Shown piece after piece: positions 35,911-47,529 of a stretch of 64,000 nt of DNA. Both the position numbers and the translations under genes were made by a program. Position 1 is the stretch's first letter, and each line of letters begins with the position of its first letter. This DNA is from Ceratotherium simum simum (lineage: Eukaryota; Chordata; Mammalia; Perissodactyla; Rhinocerotidae): NCBI RefSeq assembly GCF_000283155.1, contig NW_004454225.1, positions 4,118,404 through 4,182,403 on the forward strand, given 5' to 3'. Below the pieces are notes generated by a model that worked only from the letters and a program-made list of their open reading frames with translations, was not told the DNA's origin and ran no database searches.

Positions 35911-37734
35911 AAGAATAAAATACCTAGGAATACATTTAACCAAGGGGGTGAAATACGTATACATTGAAAACTATAAGACATTATTGAAAGAAATCAAAGG
36001 ATGTGAAGAATGGAAAGATATTCCATGCTCATGGATTGAAAGAATGGACATAGTTAAAATCTCCTTATTACCTAAATGAATCTACAGGTTCAATGCAATC
36101 ACAATCAGAATCCCAATGACATTCTTGACAGAAATAGAACAAAGAATTCTAAAATTTATATGCACCAACAAAAGACCCCGAATAGCCAAAGCAATCCTGA
36201 GAAGAAAGAACAAAATTGGAGGTATCACACTCTCTGAATTCAAAGAATACTACAAAGCTATAGTAGTCAAAACAGCATGGTTCTGGCAGAAAAACAGACA
36301 CACAGATCCATGGAACAGAATCGAGAGCCCAGAAATAAAACCACACATCTATGGACAGCTAATCTTCAACAAAGGAGCCAAGAACATACAATGGAGAAAG
36401 GAAAGTCTCTTCAATAAATGGAGTTGCGAAAACTGGACAGCCACGTGCAAAAGAACGAAAGTAGACCATTATCTTACACCATACACAAAAATTAACTCAA
36501 AGTGGGTTAAAGATGTGAACGGAAGACCTGAAACCATAAAACTCCTAGAAGAAAATATAAGGAGTACACTCTTTGACATCGGTCTTAGCAGTATCTTTTG
36601 GAATACCATGTCTACTCAGGCAAGGGAAACAAAGGAAAAATAAACAAATGGGAGTTCATCAAACTAAAAAGTTTCTGTACGGCAAAGGAAACCATCAAAA
36701 AAATGAAAAGACAACCCACCAACTGGGAGAAAATATTTGAAAATCATATATCCAACAAGGAGTTAATCTCCAAAATATATAAAAGGAACTCATACAACTC
36801 AACAGCAAAAAAATGTACAACCCAATCAAGAAATGGGCAGAGGATATGAACAGACATCTTTCATATCCAGAAAGAAAGAAGGTATACAGATGGCCGACAG
36901 CCACATGAAAAGATGTTTCACATCACTAGTTATTAGGGAAATGCACATCAAAACTACAGTGAGATATCACCTCTCATCCATCAGAATGGCTAGCTATAAT
37001 TGACCAGACAAGAAATAACAAGTGTTGGAGAGGATGTGGAGAAAAGGGAACCCACATACACTGCTGATGGGAATGCAAACTGGTGCAGCCACTATGGAAA
37101 ACACTATGGAGATTTCTCGAAAAATTAAAAATAGAAATACCATATGATCCAGCTATTCCATTACTGAGTATTTATCCAAAGAACATGAAATCAACAATTC
37201 AAAAAGATCTATGCACCCCTATGTTCACTGCAGCATTATTCACAATAAAGCCAAGATGTGGAAGCAACCCAAGTGCCCATCAACGGATGAATGAATAAAG
37301 ATGTATATATATATACGTGTATATATATATATACAATGGAATACTACCAAGCTTTAAGAAAAGACAAAATTGTACCATTTGCGACAACGTGGAAGGACTT
37401 TGACGGTGTTATGCTAGGCAAAACAAGTCAGACAGAGGAAGACAAATACCATATGATTTCAGTCATATGTGGAAGATAAACAAGCAAACACGTAGATGAG
37501 GAGAACAGATTGGTGGTTACCAGAGGGAAAGAGGGGAGGAGGGAGGGTAGAGGGGTAAAAGGGCACATGTGGATGGTGAGGGATAAAAACTAGACTGTTG
37601 GCGGTAAACACGATGCAGTCTATACAGAAACTGAAATATAATAATGTACGCCTGAAATTTACACCGTTATAAGCCCATATGACCTCAATAAAATAATTTT
37701 ATAAAAAATACCAAAAAAATAGGCAGGCTCTACA

Positions 37735-38457
37735 CTATAAATTACTGAGATTTATTGTTTTAGGAAGACATTCAGCCCGCCCTCCCTGGGCTTCTGCTCT
37801 GGTGAAGCTCCTGGGGTGAGGGTGAGGGGTGAGCGCCCCCAGGGACCACGCCTATCACAGGTGTTCACCCAGGCAGGGAAGGGCCCTCTGGATGCTGTGG
37901 CCTGAGACTTAGAGTTCAGGGGTGACCTAAGCAGGATGGTGGAGCAGGGAGCACCCGGCACTGGGTCCCTAAAGCACCCAGATCCGGCCCTGAGCCCCCC
38001 CACAGGATGCGGAGCAAACCGTAGCAAAAGCAGGTAGGGAGCTGCAGCCCCAGCCCGGGCGCTGGGAAAGTTCTGGCATTTGGATCGCCCTGCCCCTCCC
38101 CCGCGGCATGGAGCGCCCGCGGAGGAAACCCCCGCAATTCCCGCTCCTCCCTGGGGACAGAAAGGAAGCGTGGAAGCTGCGTCCACTTGTGGGGCCGCGG
38201 GCCTGGCCGCCTCACCTGACTCGAGTGCCGACCCGCCCAGCGCAGCGCTAGGATCCAGGTGGAGGCACCGGCTGGGCGGCCACGGCTGCAGTTCCGCAGG
38301 CGGGCGCCGGGGGGCGCAGGAGGCCACGGCCGAGGAGCGACCAGGGGCGGGAGCGGCAGCCGGGCAAGGCCCGCCTCCCAGAGATGTTCATGGGTACCGG
38401 GCTTCAGCTTGGCAAAAGGAAAAAGTTCTAGAGACCCGTTGCACGACAGTGTGAATA
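37735..38457. repeat. GC-rich block, copy 3 of 3
   Basis: Paralogue of 3597-4255 and 29975-30640, followed by the same AAAAAGTTCT and GTGAAT sequence as copy 2. CpG-dense; no conserved reading frame. Confidence 0.75.
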
Positions 38458-38976
38458 TGTTACCGGCGCATAGGGTTCTTGTTGTCCCCCAGGATGGAAA
38501 TCAAGAGAGACAACAAACGGGAGTAGAAAAATAAAAGTTTACTAGCTTGTGCACAGGAGAAGCACAGGAGACCGGGTGCAGAAAGGACACGGCTCCTTAG
38601 GGAGCGGGATTGTGGGGCTTTTATTAGGCAGGGGCTGGGGAGGAGCGCCTTGTCATGGCACGTAGAGGTGGGGCTTTTCTTGCGCTTGCGCTGTTGTTCA
38701 ACGTACCACCACCACAATGCTTTGCATGTATAGTTAGCACGCTAGCTCTCCACCCCAGGTGTGATTTTTACTATACTAATAGAGCTAGGGTCACCTTCAG
38801 ACAACTCTTGGGTGCTAGGGCGCATGCGTAAGCCAGGGAGCGTCCCGAAACTGCAGAATGTGGGTCTTGGTGGTCTCTATCTGATTTGCCTAGCTTGCGG
38901 ATTGGTTAGGGGCCTTATCTTGTTAGGCCAGGGGCCTTGCTGATGGCCCTGTCTCATTAGGCTGGTTCCTGTCTCA
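38458..38976 (-). mobile_element. Solo LTR, private to block C unit
   Basis: A 519-base element with TG...CA ends (minus strand begins TGAGACAGG and ends CCGGTAACA). It has a CCAATC box and AATAAAAG on the minus strand near 38618. It is flanked by a perfect 4-bp duplication, AATA (38454-38457 and 38977-38980). The unoccupied site is in the sister unit at about 30680 (GTGAATGTACTTAAC). The 4-bp duplication fits a gammaretrovirus-like ERV. Confidence 0.9.
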
Positions 38977-39140
38977 AATATACTTAACACTACTGACCTG
39001 TACACTTACTGGTTGAGATGGCGAAATTTGTTGTGTTTTTTTACCAAGATTTATGAATTATTTTATAAAAATACATCTCCCCTACACACCTATTAGAGTG
39101 GTCAAATCCGGAACACTGAGAACACCAAATGCTGGCGAGG

Positions 39141-40143
39141 ATTGATTCTTTACTTAGCAACTTTTCTTAACTAATTCCAGAAAATATTCCTTGCTGTGTT
39201 GCCACTGAAGTCTCTACTCAGTCAGCTTGGTGGTCACCTAATGATTGGTTAGATTTCCTTAAATGTCTGAAATCAATCACTCTCCCAGTCTTTGCTGCAC
39301 AGAGTTGCTCTCTGTGTGTGTTGGGACATACTTTCAACACTCAGCCAGGCACTGGCTTTAGAGTTAACAACTTTCCCTCTGCCCTCGCTTCCTGTTTTCA
39401 CAGATGCTCAATGTCAGTCAGAGGGGAGAGCTCAGGGCACCCGCCCCCGCCCCCGCCCCCAAGTCTTTCCTGCGCATGCACATGGCTGCACACAGCCCTA
39501 CACACGTACATGGCCTCTTAGATTCTCAGGAATGTGTCAGAGCTCTTCAAAGCCCCTGTGGACACCTCATGCCCCAGATTCTCCTTTTAAGCTGTGTGGT
39601 TAGTGTATCATTTGCCCCAACTCTTATCCATTCCCTCAGGAAGCTTTGATTTTCAACCATGGCCTCTGATTACTTTCAACAAACTCTGCTGAGAAAAGGC
39701 TGTTTGCACGAAGGGAGCTCTCAGGTCACACAGATAGCCCTGCATACGGGATCTTCCAGGGAACTCCCAGCCAGGGAAGTAGTGACAATTCTTTGGGAAT
39801 GAGGCTTTGAAAATGCTCCATGTCCTGTGCTCCCTCAGGAGGCTTCCCTGGGATTGTAGGTGGTTCTTTTCAAGGCTCCTGCTGAGCTGGGGAGTGGAGG
39901 AGAGGAGCAGACAAGTGGAAATGCCACAGAACTTGCTGTTCATTTGGAGACTCAGCCATGTGTCTTGAGAAAAATGCTTCTGAGTAGCCGTGAGCTTTTG
40001 GTTAATTCCTAGACCTCTGAAAACATATCTGATCATTTTGCTGGTGTTTTCATTGCTCTTCCTCAGTGGCCAGTTCTCAGAGGTCTGCCATTTTTGCTTA
40101 TATCACCGCTCTCCTGTGGTGTTTAAGAGACCATAGATGTCTT
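39141..40143. other. Single-copy intergenic stretch, no gene seen
   Basis: Paralogy with the other units stops at 39140 within old L1 sequence. The next kilobase has no repeat or exon that I recognise; the short frames are not persuasive. Confidence 0.4.
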
Positions 40144-40326
40144 TCGTTTGTTTGCTTGTTGTTTTGTTTTGTTTTTGAGGAAGATTGGCCCTGAGCTAAC
40201 ATCTGTTTCCAATTTTCCTCCTTTTTTTCCCCCCAAAGCCACAGTAGATAGTTGCATGTCATAGTTGTATACCCTTCTAGTTTCTCTATATGGGACACTG
40301 CCTCAGCATGGCTTGATAAGCGGTGC
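40144..40326 (-). mobile_element. ERE SINE, antisense, truncated head
   Basis: On the minus strand it shows CATGCTGAGGCAGTGTCCC, CAACTATCTACTGTGGC, GGAAAATTGGAAACAG and TTAGCTCAGGGCCAATCTTC, then A-rich tail. It is flanked by ATAGATGTCTT (40133-40143 and 40327-40337). It lacks the usual GGCCGGCC head. Confidence 0.85.
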
Positions 40327-40580
40327 ATAGATGTCTTAAATGCCTCCATTCATACTTGGCTAATAGTTCAGCTGGGTATAGAATTGGAAATAACTTTTCC
40401 CGCAGAATTGTAAAGACATTTCTGTCTTCTACCTCAAGTGTTGGTGTTGAGAAGTCTGATGCTACTTGAATTCCTAAAACTGAGAGTTCTTTCTTCTTTA
40501 CAACTCTGTAATCTTTAGGTCATTGTTATAGTCACCCTGGAAAAGCAGGATAGACTCCCTCACTCAAAGTTTGATTAGGA

Positions 40581-41414
40581 TGTTGTCTTGACATGAGTAC
40601 AGCCATGTTTGGCCACTCCATTGACCTACAGCGACCAGCACAAAAAGAAATATAAAAGCTGCTTTCTGCGTGGTGGGAACTGGCCCTTCTCCCATGGAGA
40701 TAGTTGCAATGTGTAAAACTTTCAAGGCCCTTTGGGCGCCACAGCCTGGGGCAGACTGGCCATCTGTGTCGGGCTGGGATGATAACCAGGGTAAACAATG
40801 CACGTACACAACTACTGGGCTGGGATGATAGCCAGGGGGCTCAGTGCACATATGCCACTGATAACCATTTGTGCATGGAAACACAAAATGCTTGCTCTGT
40901 AAACTCTGTAACTGCTTATATAAACTGCTGGAAACTGAGGCCTGGTGAGAGTTCCACCTGTGGAAGGGACACCTTGCCCAGGACGTGTGATTCCCGCCCA
41001 GCCCTGTCGATTGACAGGGCTCTCCCAGCAGTGGGGCGTGGATGTTGTGAGTAATTGATTTATTGTGAAGTAATTGATCTGATGTGTTCTCTTTTCGGTC
41101 AACCTGGTGTTTCTCCTTCCAGTTGATTTGTGTCATTTCCCTTCAGTCGATCTGGTGTTTCCCTTTCCAATCGATCTCATGTTTTTCCCTCTTATTATAT
41201 GACCTATTTGAATCTGCCGCTATCTCAGCCAATCTGGTGTTTCCCTTTCCGATCGAGCTGGTGTTTTTCCCTCTTATTATTTGACCTATTTGGATCTGTT
41301 TGTGGACTATCGCCTTTACTATCCTCTATATAATAAAATATACCTTTAGTTCATTTGTTTAGAGTGAAAAGTTTCTTTTACGTCTCCGATTGAATCCCCA
41401 AACCTCTCATAACA
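40581..41414 (+). repeat. 5' LTR of the provirus
   Basis: Contains a TATATAAA box (near 40917), AATAAA near the end (about 41332) and CTCTCATAACA at its 3' edge. It carries a tandem repeat in U3 (GGGCTGGGATGATAACCAGG and GGGCTGGGATGATAGCCAGG) and repeated GGTGTTTCCCTTTCC units in its 3' third. Confidence 0.88.
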
Positions 41415-41448
41415 TAATTGGCGCTGTGAGCAGGTTTCCATTGAGGAG

Positions 41449-41818
41449 ATGGCTTTCCTGTTCAAACAAAAGGTAACTGAAGCCAAGGTGGAAGAAATTC
41501 CAGGATGGGAGGACCCTCCCTCTTGCACTCTGGCTGGGGAGTGGGCTCATAGGTCACAATTATGTGAATCTTGGGATGTTCGTCTGTGAGATATGAATCA
41601 TTGGATGTGACCAAAGCTTTGCAGATGGTGGGGGAAAAAAAAGAAAGAGATGATGTTTCTTTTCTGGCACAGCGAGGTTGGTGTTTATTGGCTGCTTATT
41701 GTCGGGCTATGGAAGATAGGGATAAAATACAAAGGGAGAAGGTACTCTTGGAAAAAGAAGTTTCAGATTTACAGTCCCAGCTGATGTCACCCAAAATAGA
41801 AACACTTTCCTTGCCATG
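41449..41818 (+). pseudogene. gag-like fragment of the provirus
   Basis: It follows the 5' LTR and primer-site candidate. An ATG at 41449 opens a frame that meets an early stop near 41588. A second frame (41571-41818) ends in a charged, heptad-like stretch (EDRDKIQREKVLLEKEV). Position and coiled-coil character suggest the start of gag. No matrix or capsid motif is diagnostic, so the assignment is tentative. Confidence 0.35.
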
Positions 41819-41829
41819 AGCCTGGCATT

Positions 41830-43800
41830 CTAGTTTTATTTGGCCCCTCTTAAGTGACAAATAGAGAGCCTGAATATGTATCCAATAATAATTTGGCGAG
41901 CCAGCCAGGAGGCTCTTTGTCTGTGGCTCGGTGGCCCTGGGCTGGGTAGGATGTCCTGGGAAACAGTCCAGCAGCTACCTAGGTGATTTGCCCTAGGGAC
42001 TGCTCCCAGTGCTTTCTATCTGACCCGGCACCGCTGACCCTGGGCACATTTTTCTTATGACAGGGAAACAGGCTCTAGAAGTATTTGTTTGTTTGTCTGT
42101 TTGTTTGTTTCGGCTTACACCGAAAACTCCCTTCCCCTCCATCTGGGGTCCTGTCTCTTTGAGAGGCAGGGCTATCCCTACTGGAGTGGGAATAGTCGTA
42201 GGACTTTAACCCGGAATCTGTTAGATGCATCTATCTGTTCTGTTTGGGATCCCATTTGACTGTCTGTTCTGTATGTTTGTAATTTTGAAGCAGGGGAAAC
42301 TCCATCTGTCCCCAAGAAAAGCCCTCTGGGCCACCTCTTGGCTAAATGGGCTATATTCAGCTAGGAGCCCATGTCCAAGAAAAAGACAGTTTTTTCTTGT
42401 AACACCATGTGGCCACAATATTCCATAGACTCCAGAGAAAATGGGCAAAATGGGGCAATTTCAGTTTACCAAAACTGATGTATTTGCTTATGCAATTGGA
42501 AAAAGCCAGTTAAAAATTAAAACAACTAGTGGGAAGCCTATTTTAATCTTTTGAGGTTTTTAAATAAAATCAGGAATACCGTATTGCCTCTTTAAGAGAA
42601 AGTAATTAAACATGCCGGCAGCCGAAGCTGAGTCAGCTGCTCCCCTCCCCTCTCTGCGGAGCGGCCCCGCTTCAACTCCCCCGGAAATCCTGATCTGAAA
42701 TGAAGCAAGTGAAAATAAGTAAACTTTGAAAGTAATTTAAAATTGTGATGGCTATTCTGGAGAATCTCTGTTTCAGATGAGTTCACCTTAAGGGTCACCC
42801 TTAAAAGAGGATTCAAAACCTCTCATGATGAAATGCAATCTTTAATTAATACACAGAGACTTCTAAAAGGCAAAGTTATTTCAAAAACAGCTTCCAAAAT
42901 CTTTTTAGTAACGTGAAGCTTTGGAGTTTTGCTAAATTAAGTTAATAAAAATTTATTGAGTCTCTGGGTCATTTCCACATAAGATAAAACATTAAAAATT
43001 GGTTACTAAGCATAGATTTGTCTGCCTTCGGTTTCTTATCTCAGAGAAAATGAAAGATGCTTGGGTTTATTGATAAACATGTTCTGTGCATGTTAAAAAA
43101 TTTTCTATGAGAAAGTACATATTTCTGGAAAGTCTGTATACAAAAAAAAACCAAAATATATGTTATCTATAAAATATATATAAAAGATAGAGATATTTTT
43201 GTTTGTTTTATTAAAAAAGATAAATTTATCCTAATGTACTAAGAAAAAAAAATACATGGGACAAATTCTAAATACAAAAAGTAAGTGACAAAAGGTTTGT
43301 AAAAGTAAAACCCTGAGGAGTTTTGTACATGATCAAGTTGGCTAAAGTAAGCTGGTGGAAAATTAGGATTTGGCTTTCTCTCTTATAAAGGTAATTTTCT
43401 TAAACTTTTGGTCTGCTCTTTATATAGAGATTAAAAGGTGTTCCTTTAAGTAAGTCTATATAAAAGACGAAACATCTATGTTTTGTTAAAATAATTTCCT
43501 ATGTTCAAAAGGACTGAAGTCTCTCTCTTAACGTTTTGGTTTTTGTTTTTTGACTGCTTTAACTCTCTGTTTGCCTTTCAGTGTTTCTGTTGTCAGCTTG
43601 ATTAAATAAATAACTAGGCATTGTTTCCCATTTGACCAACTGTTTTAAAATCTTTTGATATTCTTGATAAACTTTTGCCAAAATTAAAATCTTTTTAACT
43701 TAAAAAGAAATTATAGAAAGACATATGATTATGGTGCCAAAATACAATTGTTACTGTATTTCATGTTGATGCTCACAGCTCTTTAATTTCTACAAAACAA
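41830..43800. other. Decayed internal ERV sequence, no frames
   Basis: About 2 kb of AT-rich sequence between the gag-like fragment and the integrase remnant. No protease, reverse transcriptase or RNase H motif can be read in any frame. The pol upstream of integrase is either deleted or replaced. Confidence 0.5.
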
Positions 43801-43819
43801 AAGTATAACTCTTATGCTG

Positions 43820-44480
43820 ATCAGCTGGTGCAGATTCGTGCAACACACAATCCAGGTTTAGCACAATGGGTCCACGAGAAGAGTGGACACTTGGGAAAAC
43901 AAGCTTCATACAGGTGGGTACAACAAAGGGGAATCCTTGTCACCCATGATGATATTGCCACTGCAATGCAATATAACAATGTCAATTATGCCAACAGTTA
44001 AACAAACGGGGAGTTCCACACCCCTACCAAGGTCATATCCAAAAGGGATTATTTCCTGCCCATACCTGGAAAATAGATTTTATTGGACCCTTGCCAAATT
44101 CTTGTGGATATATTTATGCCTGCACTGCTGTTGATACATATTCTGGTTATTTATTAGCTATGCCGGCTAAAGCAGCCACCCAACAGAGGGCCATAAAATT
44201 CTGTGAAACACCAAGGCAGATTCAAAGTGACAACGGTTCCCACTTTACAGGTAAGTTGATTCAAATTTATACAAAAAAATTATATAAAATGGATTTATCA
44301 TATACCTTATTACCCCCAAGCTGAAGGCCTCATAAAACGAATAAAAGGATTGCTTAAACAACAATTGAGAAAACTCAGTCATGGCTCATTAAAGGGGTGG
44401 CACAATTATCTAAGTACTACTCTAAATATGTTAAATAACAGGCCGTTGGGCCCTAATGAGACTCCCCTGTCAAGGTTATT
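43820..44480 (+). pseudogene. Retroviral integrase remnant
   Basis: Integrases join viral DNA to host DNA. Visible are an HHCC zinc-finger region (His residues in WVHEKSGHLG, Cys pair near 43984-43993 in another frame), the first catalytic Asp region (KIDFIGPLP), VDTYSG, the second Asp in QSDNGSHFTG (about 44224-44253), and the catalytic Glu context (PQAEGLIKR, about 44317-44343) in yet another frame. At least two frameshifts and stops separate these pieces, so the protein is dead. The frame from 44350 continues as the C-terminal part. Confidence 0.8.
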
Positions 44481-44559
44481 ACCAGCAAAGATTACAAAAG
44501 TGGCAGCCGCCACCCATGAGTTTATGACCTTAACCTATTGGCCCCTGACTCAGTCTGCT

Positions 44560-44900
44560 AACCCGCCTTTTTGTGCCACGGCCAAAGCGGCTGGATTGGA
44601 TTTATCTACTGTTCATTCTATTCAATTGCCCCCTAAGCAGCAATCTATAGTCCCTACTGGGATAGGGGTACAATTTCCCCACAACACTTTTGATTTGTCA
44701 AAAAGGACACTCTGGACTAGCAGCAAAAGGTATTAATATACTAGGAGGAGTTATTGATCCAGATTACCAAGGAGAAATAAAATTTATATTATATAATGGT
44801 AGTGACACAGTATTAACTATAGAGTCTGGGAAACGATTGGGACAATTATTGGTACTTCCCCTCCTGACTCCAAATGTGTCAGAAGGGCAACCTCCAACTA
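44560..44900 (+). pseudogene. dUTPase-like domain after integrase
   Basis: dUTPase hydrolyses dUTP to limit uracil in viral DNA. Motifs read in order: AAGLDLST, then PTGIGVQFP, and after a frame change GLAAKGINILGGVIDPDYQG, FILYNGSD and GKRLGQLLVLP. These correspond to conserved dUTPase motifs including the GGVIDPDYQGE loop. The break near 44700 prevents one continuous protein. Location after integrase is the ERV-L arrangement; betaretroviruses and lentiviruses place it elsewhere. Confidence 0.75.
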
Positions 44901-45121
44901 AATTAACTAAAAGAAGAATGCAAAAATTTGGGTCTACAGATGGATGGAAACCTGAAACAAAGATGTGGGTGACACACCCCCCCAATGTGGCTCCCTGTGC
45001 CGCAGAAATAGTGGCCCAAGGGCCCACTGCAACACTCATAGTCATGTGTCTAGGAAGTAAACAATTATATCATGTTCCTAAAAATTCTGTTTCTTTACGT
45101 AAATAGATATTCCTGCCGTGC

Positions 45122-45647
45122 TTGCTATGCTGTGCTGCACCTCCATGTCTGCTGCTGACCTACACCCCAACTGATGTCTCCGTAGGACAACCTTTGACCC
45201 TGCACTGCTGGAGAAACTGCTCTACATCAGTGGGACCTGTAACCTGGACTATGATTGGCCGAGAAGTTTTGGTCTCAGAAACATCAAGCAACTTCTCAGT
45301 ATAAGCCTATATCTGATCAATTACACAAAACTAATTATAATTTCTCTATTACCCTGCCTTCTGCTACCCTCTGTGATGGGGGCTGATTTGGACTTCTACA
45401 AGCTAATTTGTTAGGCCTAGGTGTTACCTTATCTAATGTTATCTTTGATGCTGTACATGATTTACAAGATCAAGTTAATAACATTTCATATTCTAAGGGA
45501 TTCATTGATTGGTTACCTTGGGGGTTGGGTCCTTCATTGCAAGATAGTTTTATAATTATTATAGTCATTAGATTTGGGGTTCTTGGATGTGCCTTGTGTA
45601 CTTGTGTACGAAGTTCATTGTCTGTGCACATGGTGTCTTATGGTTAA
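45122..45647 (+). pseudogene. Possible env remnant of the provirus
   Basis: Downstream of the dUTPase frame are short frames with N-glycosylation-like and hydrophobic sequence. One at 45408-45647 has a helical region, an aromatic IDWLPWGLG patch and a hydrophobic run followed by cysteines (GVLGCALCTC). This is the general layout of a retroviral transmembrane subunit end. No fusion peptide or CX6C motif is secure, so the call rests on position and composition. Confidence 0.35.
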
Positions 45648-45669
45648 TGGAGACAGGCACGGGCGAAAA

Positions 45670-46496
45670 TGTATTGACATGAGTACAGCCATGTTTGGCC
45701 ACTCCATTGACCTACAGCCACCAGCACAAAAAGAAATATAAAAGCTGCTTTCTGCGTGGTGGAAACTGGCCCTTCTCCCACGGAGATAGTTGCAATGTGT
45801 AAAAATTTCAAGGCCCTTTGGGCACCACAGCCTCGGACAGACTGGCCATCTGTGCCGGGCTAGGATGATAACCAGGGTAAACAATGCACATACACAACTA
45901 CTGGGCCGGGATGATAGCCAGGGGGCTCAGTGCACATATGCCACTGATAACCATTTGTGCATGGGGACACAAAATGCTTGCTCTGTAAACTCTGTAACTG
46001 CTTATATAAACTGCTGGAAACCGAGGCCTGGTGCAAGTTCCACCTATGGAAAGGACACCTTGCCCAGGACGTGTGATTCCCGCCCAGCCGTGTCGATTGA
46101 CAGGACTCTACCAGCAGTGGGGCGTGGATGTTGTAATTGATTTATTGTGAAATAATTAACTGATGTGTTCTCTTTTCAGTCAACCTGGTGTTTCTCTTTC
46201 CAGTTGATTTGTGTCATTTCCCTTCAGTCGATCTGGTGTTTCCCTTTCCAATCGATCTCATGTTTTTCCCTCTTATTATTACATGACCTATTCGAATCTG
46301 CCACTATCTCAGCCGATCTGGTGTTTCAGTTTCCGATCGAGCTGGTGTTTTTCTCTTATTATTTTACCTATTCGGATCTGTTTGTGGACTATCGCCTTTA
46401 CTATCCTCTATATAATAAAATATACCTTCAGTCCATTTGTTTAGAGTGAAAAGTTTCTTTTACGTCTCCGATCAAATCCCCAAACCTCTCATAACA
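45670..46496 (+). repeat. 3' LTR of the provirus
   Basis: Direct repeat of 40581-41414 with scattered substitutions and small indels. It has the same TATATAAA, AATAAA and CTCTCATAACA landmarks. The sequence before it (GGAGACAGGCACGGGCG) is a weak polypurine-tract candidate. Confidence 0.88.
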
Positions 46497-47529
46497 GATG
46501 TAGACTGACACCATTCCTACACTAAACGGGTATGAAAGGCTTTACTGTTTGCATGGTTGAGGTCTCTGGGCAGAGCAGGGCTGGCCTCTCAAGCAGGTCC
46601 AAAATGGCTTAACACAGCCAGAAAAGGAGATTGGGCTGGATATTTACTGTGGTTTGGTGATGGGCTGAGGTGAGGGCTGGCTTGAGTGGGTAGCGGCTTG
46701 GTGGTTTGAAACTCCAGTAGGGACCAAAAGAGAGAGCACCAGGGATTTATTATCAGCTGGTCCAGAAATGGGGGGCAGGGGAAGAGACAGAGGTGATGCT
46801 TAAAAGCTGTAAGAAGTCGAACGTCTAATGATGGAGTCACACCCCTCAGAGTGTGGAAGAAGGCCAGATAACCAGATGCCCCGACCTTCCTGAATGAATC
46901 TCCCCTGCCTCCTGCTTCCTTCCTGGTTGACAGGAACTTGAGGCCACTCCCCTTGGGCTGGAGAAATAACTACCCTTTTATCAAGGCTAACCTGCTCCCC
47001 TCACATCAAGGGTCCCCTGGACCTGGGGAAAGGTCCTACAAGCAAGGGACTCACAAGACATGCCTGCTTGTGCTTTTAAGAGGCCTGTGAGGTGGAGAGC
47101 AAGGAGGAAAGTCCCGGGGGCTGGGTCCCCAGATCCTCTGGAAACTGCGGGTGGGCTGGTTCCCAGCCTCTGACATGCCCAAGCCTCAGAACCATGAATA
47201 ACAAGGGATCAATGAATCCACAGAATTGCTGCTTCTGCAGGCCCACCTCCTCCTCTCAAGGCCTTACGTCTTCAGAAACCCAGTGTGGCCCCGCCCACAC
47301 TCCCTGTCTCGACAAGCTGCAGGAAGAACCCTCTTGCCACCAAGCCCTGACACAACAGTGGATACTCTGCAGAGGCTGAAGGGGGCCATGGATGGCTATC
47401 CGACTCAGTGCCAAGGGACAGATCAAGTTCCATGAGTGCTGAGGGGTGGGAGCTCCCTGTAAGGAGGGCACTTGGAAGATGCTGGTAGAACCCCTGTCAG
47501 GGAGACTGTTGGGTGAGGGTCCTCTAACA
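46497..47529. other. Intergenic, no gene seen; possible LTR-derived sequence
   Basis: No exon is supported. On the minus strand the sequence ends in GTCAGTCTACA next to the provirus, which has an LTR-like look, but no paired end or target duplication was found. Confidence 0.3.

Larger units (their letters stand above)
35000..37722 (+). mobile_element. LINE-1, 5'-truncated, in block C
   Basis: Duplicate of the block B L1, with the same junctions on both sides. ORF2 pieces survive: 36116-36643 is an open stretch of the C-terminal half, and 37083-37298 carries part of the tail. It is interrupted by two ERE SINEs. It is not coding-competent. Confidence 0.9.
40581..46496 (+). mobile_element. Endogenous retrovirus with paired LTRs, internally decayed
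   Basis: Two direct repeats of about 830 bases (40581-41414 and 45670-46496), both ending CCTCTCATAACA, bracket 4.3 kb of internal sequence. In order there is a TGGCGCTGTGAGCAGG primer-site candidate at 41419, a gag-like fragment, about 2 kb of AT-rich sequence without frames, a broken integrase, a dUTPase-like domain and an env-like tail. Protease and reverse transcriptase are not visible, so the element looks internally deleted. The dUTPase after integrase recalls ERV-L elements, which usually lack env. The LTR start is uncertain by a few bases (a 3-base indel differs between the copies). It sits outside the duplicated blocks. Confidence 0.85.

Noticed and set aside
39290..40036. Frames in the single-copy stretch before the provirus as possible exons of a neighbouring gene
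   Set aside because: No conserved domain, splice pattern or start context could be seen, so I did not call a gene.
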